Assembly (NCBI RefSeq): GCF_038397715.1
Contig: NZ_CP151633.1
Location: 3,472,001 to 3,536,000, forward strand
Reading direction: 5' to 3'
DNA: 64,000 bases
Source: Microbacterium sp. LWO14-1.2
Lineage (GTDB): Bacteria > Actinomycetota > Actinomycetes > Actinomycetales > Microbacteriaceae
Position 1 is the stretch's first letter. The number at the start of each line of letters is the position of its first letter. A program made the translations under genes and the position numbers. Below the pieces are notes generated by a model. That model had not been told where the DNA came from. It saw only the letters and a list, made by a program, of their open reading frames with translations, and did not search any database. Shown one piece after another: positions 39,473 to 48,170 of the stretch.

Positions 39473-39999
39473 TCGAATTCCTCCGCAGCCTGCGTGTCGC
39501 TGATCAACAGCGTTCCTTTCGACTCGACGAAGGTCAGCTCAAGCAGGACCCTGGTAGGCCGGTCGATCGGAGTGACGTCGGTACCACTCGAATCGAGGAG
39601 CCTCGTCCCACTCACGTCGATGCATGCAGTGGCGTCGACTTCGATGGGGGATCGATCGAGCGCGGCCTCGAGTCCCGTGAACTGCGCGACGACACTGTCA
39701 CCCACGAAAGTGACGTTCTGGCTGTCGATCTGGCGAGACGAGTCGATGTCGGTCTCGAGGGCACTGCCAGCGAGGTAGACAGTCGGATCGGCCGCTGCAT
39801 CACCTGTCAGTTCGGCATTGACGGCGTCGTTATATGCCCGGTAGACCTTTTCGGCCGCCGCGAACGCCTCTTCCTCACTGGCGAATGCGGGGGTCGGAGA
39901 CGGGTTCGGATCGGGTGTCGGCGCGCAGCCCGACAGCATTCCGATGAGCACAGTGACGGCGCCCACCGTGAGACAGGAGGTGCGGGAGAGGAGGAGCAT
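39466..39999 (-). CDS. Small lipoprotein, copy B (first gene of the four-gene unit)
   Basis: 177-residue predicted lipoprotein: lipobox L-S-G-C (about residues 22–25), Pro/Asn/Ser spacer, then the same A-F-A-S-E-E-E-A-F-A ... A-E-K-V-Y-R-A-Y-N block as copy A. Further shared blocks are C-I-D-V-S-G-T, D-V-T-P and L-L-I-S-D, ending in E-F-E-C. It probably faces the cell exterior on a lipid anchor. Its ATG has a TACCGT -10 at leaderless spacing, so it likely opens the transcript for all four genes. Function unknown. Confidence 0.75.
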   Translation of the reverse strand: MLLLSRTSCLTVGAVTVLIGMLSGCAPTPDPNPSPTPAFASEEEAFAAAEKVYRAYNDAVNAELTGDAAADPTVYLAGSALETDIDSSRQIDSQNVTFVGDSVVAQFTGLEAALDRSPIEVDATACIDVSGTRLLDSSGTDVTPIDRPTRVLLELTFVESKGTLLISDTQAAEEFEC

Positions 40000-40005
40000 C
40001 CGGTC

Positions 40006-40011
40006 ACGGTA
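40006..40011 (-). promoter_or_regulatory. -10 hexamer (TACCGT), leaderless promoter of the duplicated secreted-protein unit
   Basis: Minus-strand TACCGT, 6 bases, ATG at 39999. It is the only promoter-like site before the four minus-strand genes 39999 to 37298. Confidence 0.55.
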
Positions 40012-40038
40012 GACGGATCTCTCCCGCGCTCGCCGGCG

Positions 40039-40066
40039 TTATCCACAGGGGCTCGCAGGGTCCACA
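40039..40066 (+). other. DnaA-box-like pair
   Basis: TTATCCACA (40039–40047) is an exact match to the classical DnaA box. GGGTCCACA (40058–40066) repeats its right half 19 bases on. They lie in the gap between the lipoprotein gene and ctaB. This is not an origin (no cluster, no dnaA/dnaN), so it could be an isolated box or chance. Confidence 0.4.
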
Positions 40067-40149
40067 GGGCGCTCGGGACCGGCATCCGCGTGCCTTAGAC
40101 TGGAAAAGCTGTCGTGACGCATGCGGAGGAGGCGATCGAGATCTCGACG

Positions 40150-41055
40150 ATGTCTGATCAGACCGTTGTGAAGAAGTCCATCGGTCGCACGGTGAAGGCG
40201 TACGTCGCCCTCACCAAGCCGCGCGTCCTCGAACTCCTGCTCGTGTCGACCGTCCCCGTGATGTTCCTCGCCCAGGGCGGACTCCCCAACATGTGGCTGG
40301 TCGTCGCGACCGTGATCGGCGGCTCCATGAGCGCCGGCTCCGCCGCCGCGTTCAACATGTATCTCGACCGCGACATCGACGCGCACATGCACCGCACCGA
40401 GAACCGCCCGCTCGTGACGGGGGAGATCACCCCGCGCGGCGCGCTGATCTTCTCGTGGACGCTCGCCGTCCTCTCGACGGTCTGGCTGTGGTTCACGACG
40501 AACTGGCTCGCGGCGACGCTGTCGGCATCCGCCATCTTCTTCTACGTCGTGATCTACACGATGATCCTCAAGCGCCGCACCGAGCAGAACATCATCTGGG
40601 GTGGCATCGCCGGATGCTTCCCCGTGCTCATCGGCTGGGCGGCCGTCACCGGATCCCTCGACTGGCCGGCCTTCATCCTCTTCGCCCTCATCTTCCTCTG
40701 GACGCCGCCGCACTACTGGCCGCTGTCGATGAAGTACAAAGACGACTACGACGACGTCGACGTGCCCATGCTCGGCGTGACTCGCAACGCGTCGCAGGTC
40801 GGCCTCCAGGTCATCCTTTACGCCTGGGCGACCGTCGCCTGCTCGCTGCTGCTCATCCCGATCGCGAGCATGGGCCTCGTCTACACCGTCTCCGCCCTCG
40901 TGTTCGGCGGATGGTTCATCTACGAGTCGCACCGCCTGTACAACCAGGCCGTGCGCGGGAACGAGGCGCGGCCCATGCGGGTCTTCCACGCCTCGATCAC
41001 CTACTTGACGCTGATCTTCGTCGCGGTCGCGGTCGACCCGCTGCTGCCGTTCTGA
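40150..41055 (+). CDS. ctaB: Protoheme IX farnesyltransferase (heme O synthase)
   Basis: UbiA-type membrane prenyltransferase that adds farnesyl to heme B, giving heme O for cytochrome oxidase. The 301-residue protein has about nine membrane helices and the Asp-rich prenyl-PP motif N-M-Y-L-D-R-D-I-D (about residue 70). A second polar motif is [10 protein letters not shown] (about 195), and L-T-K-P-R-V near the start is typical. ATG 40150 is chosen; GTG 40114 in frame would add 12 residues. A TAGACT at 40096–40101 may be its -10. Confidence 0.94.
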   Translation: MSDQTVVKKSIGRTVKAYVALTKPRVLELLLVSTVPVMFLAQGGLPNMWLVVATVIGGSMSAGSAAAFNMYLDRDIDAHMHRTENRPLVTGEITPRGALIFSWTLAVLSTVWLWFTTNWLAATLSASAIFFYVVIYTMILKRRTEQNIIWGGIAGCFPVLIGWAAVTGSLDWPAFILFALIFLWTPPHYWPLSMKYKDDYDDVDVPMLGVTRNASQVGLQVILYAWATVACSLLLIPIASMGLVYTVSALVFGGWFIYESHRLYNQAVRGNEARPMRVFHASITYLTLIFVAVAVDPLLPF

Positions 41056-41477
41056 CGCTCGTCGTCGGCGGCCGTCTCGACCACCGCGTCGCCCGGGGCG
41101 GCTGACGTCTCCGCGTCCGTCTCGTCGAGCCGGTCTGCCGCCGGCTCGGGCGATGCCGGCTCGCCCACCGTCGGCTCCTGCGCGGTCCAGTCGATGGCCT
41201 CGACGGCGACCGGCGCGGCCGCCGGGAGCAGCGACTGCACGGCCGACAGTGCCACGGCGATCAGGATGCCGATGATGCCGGCACCGAGGAGCACCGCTCC
41301 CACGACGACGAGCGACTGTCCCACGTACACGTCGACTCCCGTCGCGGTGTTGGCGAGCAGCGTCGTCGTCATCGAGCCGACCTGGCCGGCGACGAGCCAC
41401 GCGCCCACTCCCGCCGAAGCGAGCGACAGGACGAGGAGGAGCCAGAAGCCGATGCTGCGTGTGAGTGACTTGTTCAT
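41001..41477 (-). CDS. Two-helix membrane protein with acidic tail, unknown function
   Basis: 158-residue protein with two hydrophobic segments (about residues 10–35 and 58–85). A long Ala/Glu/Asp/Thr-rich C-terminal tail is probably disordered and cytosolic. I do not recognise a family with a known role. The tail overlaps the 3' end of ctaB by 55 bases on the opposite strand. It lies between ctaB and ctaA, but nothing beyond position links it to heme. ATG 41477 or GTG 41486 may be the start. Confidence 0.6.
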   Translation of the reverse strand: MNKSLTRSIGFWLLLVLSLASAGVGAWLVAGQVGSMTTTLLANTATGVDVYVGQSLVVVGAVLLGAGIIGILIAVALSAVQSLLPAAAPVAVEAIDWTAQEPTVGEPASPEPAADRLDETDAETSAAPGDAVVETAADDERQNGSSGSTATATKISVK

Positions 41478-41582
41478 GCCAGCCACGGTGCCGGACGACT
41501 CGATGAGGGCCTGATGTCTGGGCTATGCATCCACTGTGCGGCGGGGTCGTCGACCGCCCCGAGCTGACCGCACCGAGGGCGG

Positions 41583-42716
41583 TCAGTCCCTCGCGGCGAC
41601 CGGCTTCTTGAGGTGCAGCACCACGACCGTGTACGTCGCAGCGGAGAGCGACGCCAGAACCATGTGGATGCCGACGAGCAGCGGCGGGAGCCCCTCGCGC
41701 GCCTGCCACACGCCGACGCCGACCTGCACCGCGATCGCGATCACGAGCACGAGAAGCCACTTCCGCGGTTCGAGCTTCAGCACCCAGGCCGACACCGTCA
41801 GCGCGAGCACGAGAACCGCGAGGACGTAGCCGGGCCAGGAGTGCACGTGCGCGAGCACGGTCGCGTCGAAGCCGTGACGCAGCACGTCGGCGTCACCAGA
41901 GTGCGGGCCGGAGCCCGTGGTGAGCACGCCGAAGACGATGGTCACCGCGAGCGCGAGTCCCGTCACGTGGCTGAGGATGGCGAACCAGGCCGGCACCGCA
42001 CGCTCACGCGGACCGGGAACCGCGTAGAGGCGCACGAGGAAAGCGGCCGTCACGCACACGAGCAGCAGTGATGAGGTGTAGTGGAAGCCGACGATGAACG
42101 GGTTGAGCCCGGTCAGGACGGTGATGCCGCCGACCAGCGCCTGGGCCACCACGCCGATGAGCACGATCCAGGCGAGAGCGAGGAGGTCGCGTCGTTCCGG
42201 CGCGCGTCGAGTGAACCGCACGGCCGCGACGATCACGGCGAGGAGCAGCACGGCGGTGGCGACCGAGAACACCGGCGTGTCGGACCCGGGCGCGGCGAGG
42301 TGCGCCACGAGAGTCGCGATCCCGAAGGCGACGGCCGCGGCGACGATGCCGCCGGCTGCGAACCAGAGAGCGGAGACGACGCTGCGCCTGCCGCCCGTGC
42401 GCTGGAGGACCAGCAGCACCACGACCAGGGCGATGATGCCGACCACGCCGGTCATCAGTCGGTTGCCGAACTCGATGACTCCGTGGATTCCCTGATCGGC
42501 ATAGATCGGCACGAGCGATTCGGGGGTGCAGAGCGGCCACTCCGAGCATCCGAGTCCCGACCCGGTGAGACGCACGGCGCCACCCGTGCCGATGATGATC
42601 GTCTCCGCGATGAACGACAGCCAGGCGAAGATCCGCAGCATCCGTCCCCACACGTCGGTGCGTGCCGCCACCGGAACGGCGGAGCGGGGGGAGGGGGCGG
42701 TGGTGGTGTCGGGCAT
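41583..42716 (-). CDS. ctaA: Heme A synthase (COX15/CtaA)
   Basis: Membrane monooxygenase converting heme O to heme A for aa3-type cytochrome c oxidase. The 377-residue protein has about eight helices. The first carries G-G-x-x-R-L-T-G-S-G-L-G-C-S-E-W-P-L-C (about residues 45–63), with the paired Cys of the extracellular loop. Later conserved His lie in F-G-N-R-L, the G-F-H-Y segment and A-H-V-H. The ATG has a GGAGAGA site. It works with ctaB 0.5 kb away. Confidence 0.94.
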   Translation of the reverse strand: MPDTTTAPSPRSAVPVAARTDVWGRMLRIFAWLSFIAETIIIGTGGAVRLTGSGLGCSEWPLCTPESLVPIYADQGIHGVIEFGNRLMTGVVGIIALVVVLLVLQRTGGRRSVVSALWFAAGGIVAAAVAFGIATLVAHLAAPGSDTPVFSVATAVLLLAVIVAAVRFTRRAPERRDLLALAWIVLIGVVAQALVGGITVLTGLNPFIVGFHYTSSLLLVCVTAAFLVRLYAVPGPRERAVPAWFAILSHVTGLALAVTIVFGVLTTGSGPHSGDADVLRHGFDATVLAHVHSWPGYVLAVLVLALTVSAWVLKLEPRKWLLVLVIAIAVQVGVGVWQAREGLPPLLVGIHMVLASLSAATYTVVVLHLKKPVAARD

Positions 42717-42775
42717 TGGTCTCTCCGAACCGCGGGGCGGACACGGCGAGCGGCCCTGTCGTCAGGCGGAACCTG

Positions 42776-42781
42776 TAGAAT
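42776..42781 (+). promoter_or_regulatory. Possible -10 (TAGAAT) of the suf operon
   Basis: TAGAAT lies 171 bases before sufB in the 235-base gap between ctaA and sufB. No SufR-type operator or riboswitch is recognisable in the gap. A strong GAGGAGAG ribosome site occurs at 42938–42945. Confidence 0.4.
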
Positions 42782-42951
42782 CGGATTGTTGCGATGAGCG
42801 CTGACCGCGCTGAAGCATCGTCAACAGTTTAGGCGCGATGGAAGCGCCGGTGATGAGGGCCCACCAACGGCACCCGCTCCCGCAGACTCGACGGGGATCA
42901 GGTGTGTCGGGGCGGATTACACCGTTTTGGGACCTGTGAGGAGAGTGTGTG

Positions 42952-44370
42952 ATGTCGGATGTGCTGATCGACCGCCCGGAGCTCGAAGGCCTGGGGGTGT
43001 ACGAATTCGGATGGCACGATGAGGACGCCGCAGGTGCGGTCGCGCAACGTGGCATCTCCGAAGAGGTGGTCCGCGGGATCTCCAGCCTCAAGAGCGAACC
43101 CGAATGGATGCTGAAGACCCGTCTCAAGGGATATCAGCTGTTCGGGCGCAAGCCGATGCCGACGTGGGGCGCCGACCTCAGCGACATCGACTTCGACAAC
43201 ATCAAGTACTTCGTCCGCTCCACCGAGAAGCAGGCGCAGTCGTGGGAGGACCTCCCCGAGGAGATCCGCGAGACCTACGAGCGTCTCGGGATCCCGGAGG
43301 CCGAGCGCCAGCGCCTCGTCGCGGGTGTCGCCGCCCAGTACGAGTCCGAGGTCGTCTACCACCAGATCCGCGAGGACCTGGAGCAGCAGGGCGTCATCTT
43401 CATGGACACCGACACAGCCCTCCGTGAGCACCCCGAGTTCTTCGAGGAGTACTTCGGCACCGTGATCCCCGCCGGCGACAACAAGTTCGCCGCGCTGAAC
43501 ACGGCAGTCTGGTCGGGCGGATCGTTCGTCTACGTCCCGAAGGGCGTGCACGTCGAGATCCCGCTGCAGGCGTACTTCCGCATCAACACCGAGAACATGG
43601 GCCAGTTCGAGCGGACCCTGATCATCGCCGACGAGGACAGCTACGTCCACTACATCGAGGGCTGCACGGCCCCGATCTACAAGTCGGACTCGCTGCACTC
43701 GGCCGTCGTCGAGATCATCGTGAAGAAGAACGCCCGCGTGCGCTACACGACGATCCAGAACTGGTCGAACAACGTCTACAACCTCGTCACCAAGCGCGCG
43801 GTCGCTCACGAGGGCGCGACCATGGAGTGGGTCGACGGCAACATCGGCTCCAAGGTGACGATGAAGTACCCGTCGATCTACCTGATGGGCGAGCACGCCA
43901 AGGGCGAGACGCTCTCCGTCGCCTTCGCCGGTCCCGGCCAGCACCAGGACGCCGGCGCGAAGATGATCCACATGGCGCCGTACACGCAGTCGTCGATCGT
44001 CTCGAAGTCGATCGCCCGCGGCGGCGGTCGCGCCGGATACCGCGGCGAGGTGCGCGTCGACGCGAATGCCCACCACTCGGCGAACACGGTGCGCTGCGAC
44101 GCGCTGCTCGTCGACACGAAGTCGCGCTCCGACACCTACCCGGCCATCGACATCCGCGTCGACGACGTGCAGCTCGGCCACGAGGCCACGGTCTCGAAGG
44201 TCAGCGAGGAGCAGCTCTTCTACCTGCAGTCCCGCGGCATGCCCGAGGACGAGGCGATGGCGATGATCGTGCGCGGCTTCATCGAGCCGATCGCGCGCGA
44301 GCTGCCGATGGAGTACGCGATGGAACTGAACAAGCTCATCGAGATGGGCATGGAAGGATCGGTCGGCTGA
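42952..44370 (+). CDS. sufB: Fe–S cluster assembly scaffold protein SufB
   Basis: Core scaffold of the SUF machinery, forming SufBC2D on which Fe–S clusters are built. The 472-residue protein has the right-handed beta-helix core typical of SufB, with the conserved Y-I-E-G-C-T-A-P motif near residue 235 and R-C-D-A-L-L-V-D near 380. I start at ATG 42952 (SD GAGGAG 6 bases upstream); GTG 42949 is adjacent and equivalent. It opens the operon sufB–sufD–Rieske–sufC–sufT-like. Confidence 0.96.
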   Translation: MSDVLIDRPELEGLGVYEFGWHDEDAAGAVAQRGISEEVVRGISSLKSEPEWMLKTRLKGYQLFGRKPMPTWGADLSDIDFDNIKYFVRSTEKQAQSWEDLPEEIRETYERLGIPEAERQRLVAGVAAQYESEVVYHQIREDLEQQGVIFMDTDTALREHPEFFEEYFGTVIPAGDNKFAALNTAVWSGGSFVYVPKGVHVEIPLQAYFRINTENMGQFERTLIIADEDSYVHYIEGCTAPIYKSDSLHSAVVEIIVKKNARVRYTTIQNWSNNVYNLVTKRAVAHEGATMEWVDGNIGSKVTMKYPSIYLMGEHAKGETLSVAFAGPGQHQDAGAKMIHMAPYTQSSIVSKSIARGGGRAGYRGEVRVDANAHHSANTVRCDALLVDTKSRSDTYPAIDIRVDDVQLGHEATVSKVSEEQLFYLQSRGMPEDEAMAMIVRGFIEPIARELPMEYAMELNKLIEMGMEGSVG

Positions 44371-44371
44371 G

Positions 44372-45577
44372 ATGACGACCCCTACGACGACGCCCACCGC
44401 GTCGCGCTCCTCCAGCGCGCACGTGGACCCCGCCGCCCAGGTGGCCGATGCCGGCTTCGTGCCGGTCCAGACGCGCTCCGAGCGACCGCACTCGTTCGAG
44501 CCGACCGACTTCGGCACCCCGTCGGGGCGCGAGGTCAACTGGAAGCACACGCCCGTCGCGAAGCTCGCGCCGCTGTTCGCGGTCGCCGGCTCGACCGACG
44601 GTGTGACCTACTCGTTCGGCGCGGGGGAGCAGTACCTCGCCGCCCCGCTCGCCGCCGGTGCGGCTCCGCGCGGTGAGGTCTTCCTCGCGGAGGACATCAC
44701 GTCGGCCGTCGCCTGGCAGGGTGCGACCGAAGCGCTGCACGTCCGCATCCCGCGCGAAGAAGAGGTCGCCGAGCCGGTCTTCATCACGATCGAGGGACAG
44801 GGCGCCGATCAGCGCGCCGACGCCCACATCGTGATCGAGGCGCTGGAGCACAGCTCCGCGACGGTCGTGCTTCAGCACACCGGCTCCGCGCAGTACGCGC
44901 AGAACGTCGAGATCATCGTCCGCGACGGCGCGAAGCTCAGCGTGATCAGCCTGCAGCAGTGGCAGGACGACGCCGTGCACGCCTCGGCTCACCAGGCCCG
45001 CGTCGCCGCGGACGCCACGCTCAAGCACTTCGTCATCAGCTTCGGCGGCGGTGTCGTGCGCGTGAACCCGAGCGTCGAGCTCGCGGGCGCCGGCTCCGAA
45101 GGGTACCTCTACGGCCTCTCCTATGCGGATGCCGGACAGCACCTCGAGAGCCAGGTCTACCTTCACCACAAGGGCCCGCACACGAAGGGCGACGTCCTCT
45201 ACAAGGGCGCGCTGCAGGGCGAGAGCGCGCACTCGGTCTGGATCGGCGACGTGCTGATCGGGCCGGATGCCACCGGCACCGACTCCTACGAGGCGAACCG
45301 CAACCTCGTGCTGACCGAGGGTGCTCGCGCCGACTCGATCCCGAACCTCGAGATCGAGACCGGCGACATCCTCGGCGCCGGTCACGCCAGCGCGACCGGT
45401 CGCTTCGACGACGAGCAGCTGTTCTACCTGCAGGCCCGCGGCATCACCGAGGAGGAGGCACGCCGCCTGGTGGTGCTGGGCTTCCTCAGCGACATCGTGC
45501 AGCGCCTCGGCATCCCCGCCCTCGAGGAGGAGCTGCTGGCCGCGATCGAGACCGAGCTCGCCGAGGTGAACGCATGA
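44372..45577 (+). CDS. sufD: Fe–S cluster assembly protein SufD
   Basis: SufB paralogue that completes the SufBC2D complex. The 401-residue protein has an N-terminal R-E-V-N-W-K-H-T-P block (about residue 53) and a beta-helix core with H-H-K-G-P-H-T-K-G-D (about residue 266). The C-terminal helix region resembles the end of SufB. The ATG follows the sufB stop by one base, so coupling is likely. Its stop overlaps the Rieske gene in ATGA. Confidence 0.95.
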   Translation: MTTPTTTPTASRSSSAHVDPAAQVADAGFVPVQTRSERPHSFEPTDFGTPSGREVNWKHTPVAKLAPLFAVAGSTDGVTYSFGAGEQYLAAPLAAGAAPRGEVFLAEDITSAVAWQGATEALHVRIPREEEVAEPVFITIEGQGADQRADAHIVIEALEHSSATVVLQHTGSAQYAQNVEIIVRDGAKLSVISLQQWQDDAVHASAHQARVAADATLKHFVISFGGGVVRVNPSVELAGAGSEGYLYGLSYADAGQHLESQVYLHHKGPHTKGDVLYKGALQGESAHSVWIGDVLIGPDATGTDSYEANRNLVLTEGARADSIPNLEIETGDILGAGHASATGRFDDEQLFYLQARGITEEEARRLVVLGFLSDIVQRLGIPALEEELLAAIETELAEVNA

Positions 45578-45900
45578 CCGCACAGCGCGTCTGCGGTGTC
45601 GACGAGCTCGAGCTCGACACCCCCCTGCGCGTCGAGCCCGACGGCGTCCCGATCACGGTGATCAAGGACTCCGACGGCGTGATCCACGCGATCGGCGACA
45701 CCTGCACGCACGGCGACATCTCGCTGTCCGAGGGCTTCGTCGAGGGTGACACGGTCGAGTGCTGGGCCCACGGGTCCGCCTTCTCGCTGATCACCGGCAA
45801 GCCCCAGAACCTCCCCGCTTATGAGCCCGTCCCGGTCTACGTCGTCGAGATCGACGGCGACGACGTGCTCATCGACCCGACTGTGACGAAGGAAGTCTGA
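45574..45900 (+). CDS. Rieske-type ferredoxin (non-heme iron oxygenase ferredoxin subunit)
   Basis: 108-residue [2Fe–2S] protein. The Rieske ligands are clear: C44-T-H46-G and C63-W-A-H66-G. It lies between sufD and sufC with a 4-base overlap upstream and no gap downstream. It may be an electron donor for cluster assembly; a small Rieske gene in the suf operon is common in actinobacteria. No partner oxygenase is present, so an oxygenase role is unlikely. Confidence 0.92.
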   Translation: MTAQRVCGVDELELDTPLRVEPDGVPITVIKDSDGVIHAIGDTCTHGDISLSEGFVEGDTVECWAHGSAFSLITGKPQNLPAYEPVPVYVVEIDGDDVLIDPTVTKEV

Positions 45901-46671
45901 ATGTCTGTTCTCGAAATCCGCGACCTGCACGTGACGGTCGAGACCGAGGCCGGGACCACCCCGATCCTCAACGGAATCACCCTCACCATGAACACCGGTG
46001 AGACGCACGCGATCATGGGCCCCAACGGCTCGGGCAAGTCGACCCTCGCGTACACGATCGCCGGTCACCCGAAGTACACCGTGACCTCCGGCTCGATCAC
46101 GTTCGACGGCCAGGACGTCCTCGAGATGAGCGTCGACGAGCGCGCGCGCGCCGGTCTGTTCCTCGCGATGCAGTACCCGGTCGAGATCCCCGGCGTCACC
46201 GTCACGAACTTCCTCCGCACCGCGAAGACGGCTCTCGACGGCGAAGCGCCCTCGATCCGTCAGTGGACGAAGGACGTCAAGGCGTCGATGGCGAACCTGC
46301 GCATGGACCCGAAGTTCGCGCAGCGCAACGTCAACGAGGGTTTCTCGGGCGGCGAGAAGAAGCGCCACGAGATCCTGCAGCTCGAGGTGCTGAAGCCGAA
46401 GTTCGCCGTTCTCGACGAGACCGACTCCGGCCTCGACGTCGACGCGCTGAAGATCGTCTCCGAAGGCGTCAACCGCGCCAAGGAGGCCACCGGCCTCGGC
46501 GTGCTGCTCATCACGCACTACACGCGCATCCTCCGGTACATCCGCCCCGACTACGTACACGTCGTCGTCGCGGGCAAGATCGTGGAGGAGGGCGGCCCCG
46601 AGCTCGCCGACCGTCTCGAGGAAGAGGGATACGACCGTTTCCTCGACCCCGCGGCTCCTCTCGAGGCGTAG
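45901..46671 (+). CDS. sufC: Fe–S cluster assembly ATPase SufC
   Basis: Cytosolic ABC ATPase that drives SufB–SufD rearrangement. The 256-residue protein carries Walker A G-P-N-G-S-G-K-S-T (about residues 41–49), the SufC-specific signature F-S-G-G-E-K-K-R-H-E and Walker B F-A-V-L-D-E-T-D-S-G-L-D. The start ATG directly abuts the Rieske stop. It is a canonical member; no permease is expected. Confidence 0.97.
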   Translation: MSVLEIRDLHVTVETEAGTTPILNGITLTMNTGETHAIMGPNGSGKSTLAYTIAGHPKYTVTSGSITFDGQDVLEMSVDERARAGLFLAMQYPVEIPGVTVTNFLRTAKTALDGEAPSIRQWTKDVKASMANLRMDPKFAQRNVNEGFSGGEKKRHEILQLEVLKPKFAVLDETDSGLDVDALKIVSEGVNRAKEATGLGVLLITHYTRILRYIRPDYVHVVVAGKIVEEGGPELADRLEEEGYDRFLDPAAPLEA

Positions 46672-46680
46672 GCTGATCGC

Positions 46681-47013
46681 ATGACAGCCGCCACCCTCAC
46701 CGACGAGAAGTACGACGAGGTCACCGAGGCTCTCAAAGACGTCATGGACCCGGAGCTCGGGATCAACGTCGTCGACCTCGGCCTCATCTACGACCTCGCG
46801 TGGGATGACGAGAACGACGCTCTCGTCATCCACATGACGCTCACCAGCGCCGGCTGCCCGCTCACGGACGTGCTCGAGGACCAGACCGCTCAGGCTCTGG
46901 ACAACGTCGTCGAGCGCTTCCGCATCAACTGGGTGTGGATGCCGCCGTGGGGCCCGGAACGGATCACCGACGACGGCCGCGACATGATGCGCGCCCTCGG
47001 CTTCGCGATCTGA
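46681..47013 (+). CDS. SufT-like metal–sulfur cluster assembly factor (DUF59/MIP18)
   Basis: 110-residue protein of the DUF59 family that helps Fe–S maturation. The D-P-E-L-G-I-N-V-V-D-L-G-L-I-Y motif (about residues 23–37) and the single conserved Cys in T-S-A-G-C-P-L-T (about residue 60) are present. It follows sufC by 9 bases and completes the visible SUF set. Note that neither sufS nor sufU/sufE is present after it. Confidence 0.92.
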   Translation: MTAATLTDEKYDEVTEALKDVMDPELGINVVDLGLIYDLAWDDENDALVIHMTLTSAGCPLTDVLEDQTAQALDNVVERFRINWVWMPPWGPERITDDGRDMMRALGFAI

Positions 47014-47015
47014 GG

Positions 47016-48170
47016 ATGCTCGAGGTCAAGGCGCTGCCGCTGGCCGAGCTGCGGGAACGCAGCAGCGAGAAGTGGCGCGAGTACCCCGAGGACGTCCTGC
47101 CGCTGTTCGTCGCCGAGACCGACTTCCCGCTCGCTCCGGCGGTCTCGGCGGCGCTGCATCACGCCATCGAGATCGGCGACACCGGCTACATCGCATCGCG
47201 CACGCCGCTGCCGGCGACGTATGCGGCGTTCGCCGAGCGCCGGTTCGGCTGGTCTCCGGACCCGGCTCGCATGCGCACCACGGCGGACGTGAGCATGGGG
47301 ATCGTGGAGATCCTCCGACGCGTGACCCAGCCGGGGGAGCGCGTCGTCGTGACGCCTCCGGTGTACCCGCCGTTCTACGACCTCGTCGAAGAGGCGGGCG
47401 CCGAGGTCGCGCGGGTGCCGCTGCACGACACCGGCACCGCGTGGGAGCTGGATCTCGACGGCATCCGCTCGGCCCTCGAAGACGGTGCAACGGCGATCCT
47501 GCTCTGCAACCCCCACAATCCGACCGGGACCGTGCACGACCGTGCGTCCCTTCGCGCCCTCGCCGAGTTGGCCGACGAGTTCGGGGTCGCCGTCGTCTCC
47601 GACGAGATCCACGCGCCGCTCGCGCAGCCGGGTACGGGGTTCACGCCGTTCCTCGACACGGGAGAGGCCGCCGAGCGTGTCGGGTACGCGGTGGTCAGCG
47701 CCAGCAAGGCGTTCAACCTCGCCGGACTCAAATGCGCGCTCATGGTCACGGCATCCGACACGACGAGCGCCGTCGTGCGCGGACTCCCGATCGAGGTGGA
47801 GTGGCGCACCGGACAGCTCGGTCTGCTCGCGGCGATCGCCGCCTTCTCCGACGAGAGCGACCCGTGGCTCGACGGTCTGTTGCGCACCCTCGACGAGAAC
47901 CGAGTGCTGCTCGAAGACCTGCTGGCGGCTCGTCTCCCCGAGGCCCGGTACCGCATGCCGGACGCCGGCTACCTCGCGTGGATCGACCTCTCCGGACTCG
48001 GGTGGGGCGACAACCCGTCCCGGCGCATCCTGCGTGAAGCCAAGGTGGCGCTGCACTTCGGTCCCGCCTTCGGCGCGGAGGGTGCGGGCTACGTGCGGTT
48101 GAACTTCGGCACCAGCCCGGAGATCATCACCGAGGCCATCGAGCGCATCGCCGCGCTCGTCGGCCGATGA
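47016..48170 (+). CDS. PLP-dependent aminotransferase, MalY/PatB C–S lyase type
   Basis: 384-residue fold-type I PLP enzyme of the MalY/PatB group, whose tested members are cystathionine/cysteine beta-lyases. N-P-H-N-P-T-G (about residue 167), V-S-D-E-I-H-A-P (about 192) and the PLP lysine in S-A-S-K-A-F-N-L-A-G-L-K (about 230) are all visible. The ATG is only 2 bases after the SufT-like stop, so it is almost certainly in the SUF transcript. Its stop overlaps the MFS gene. The physiological substrate is inferred. Confidence 0.88.
   Translation: MLEVKALPLAELRERSSEKWREYPEDVLPLFVAETDFPLAPAVSAALHHAIEIGDTGYIASRTPLPATYAAFAERRFGWSPDPARMRTTADVSMGIVEILRRVTQPGERVVVTPPVYPPFYDLVEEAGAEVARVPLHDTGTAWELDLDGIRSALEDGATAILLCNPHNPTGTVHDRASLRALAELADEFGVAVVSDEIHAPLAQPGTGFTPFLDTGEAAERVGYAVVSASKAFNLAGLKCALMVTASDTTSAVVRGLPIEVEWRTGQLGLLAAIAAFSDESDPWLDGLLRTLDENRVLLEDLLAARLPEARYRMPDAGYLAWIDLSGLGWGDNPSRRILREAKVALHFGPAFGAEGAGYVRLNFGTSPEIITEAIERIAALVGR

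Noticed and set aside
37298..39999. Toxin–immunity locus for the duplicated secreted pair
   Set aside because: No nuclease, pore-forming or other toxin domain and no classical immunity pattern; kept only as an unknown module.
40000..40149. Replication origin suggested by a DnaA box
   Set aside because: Only one perfect box and one partial; no box cluster, AT-rich stretch or dnaA/dnaN/parAB nearby.
42793..42831. Twelve-codon open frame in the ctaA–sufB gap
   Set aside because: No ribosome site, no meaningful codon run and no hairpin to suggest a leader peptide.
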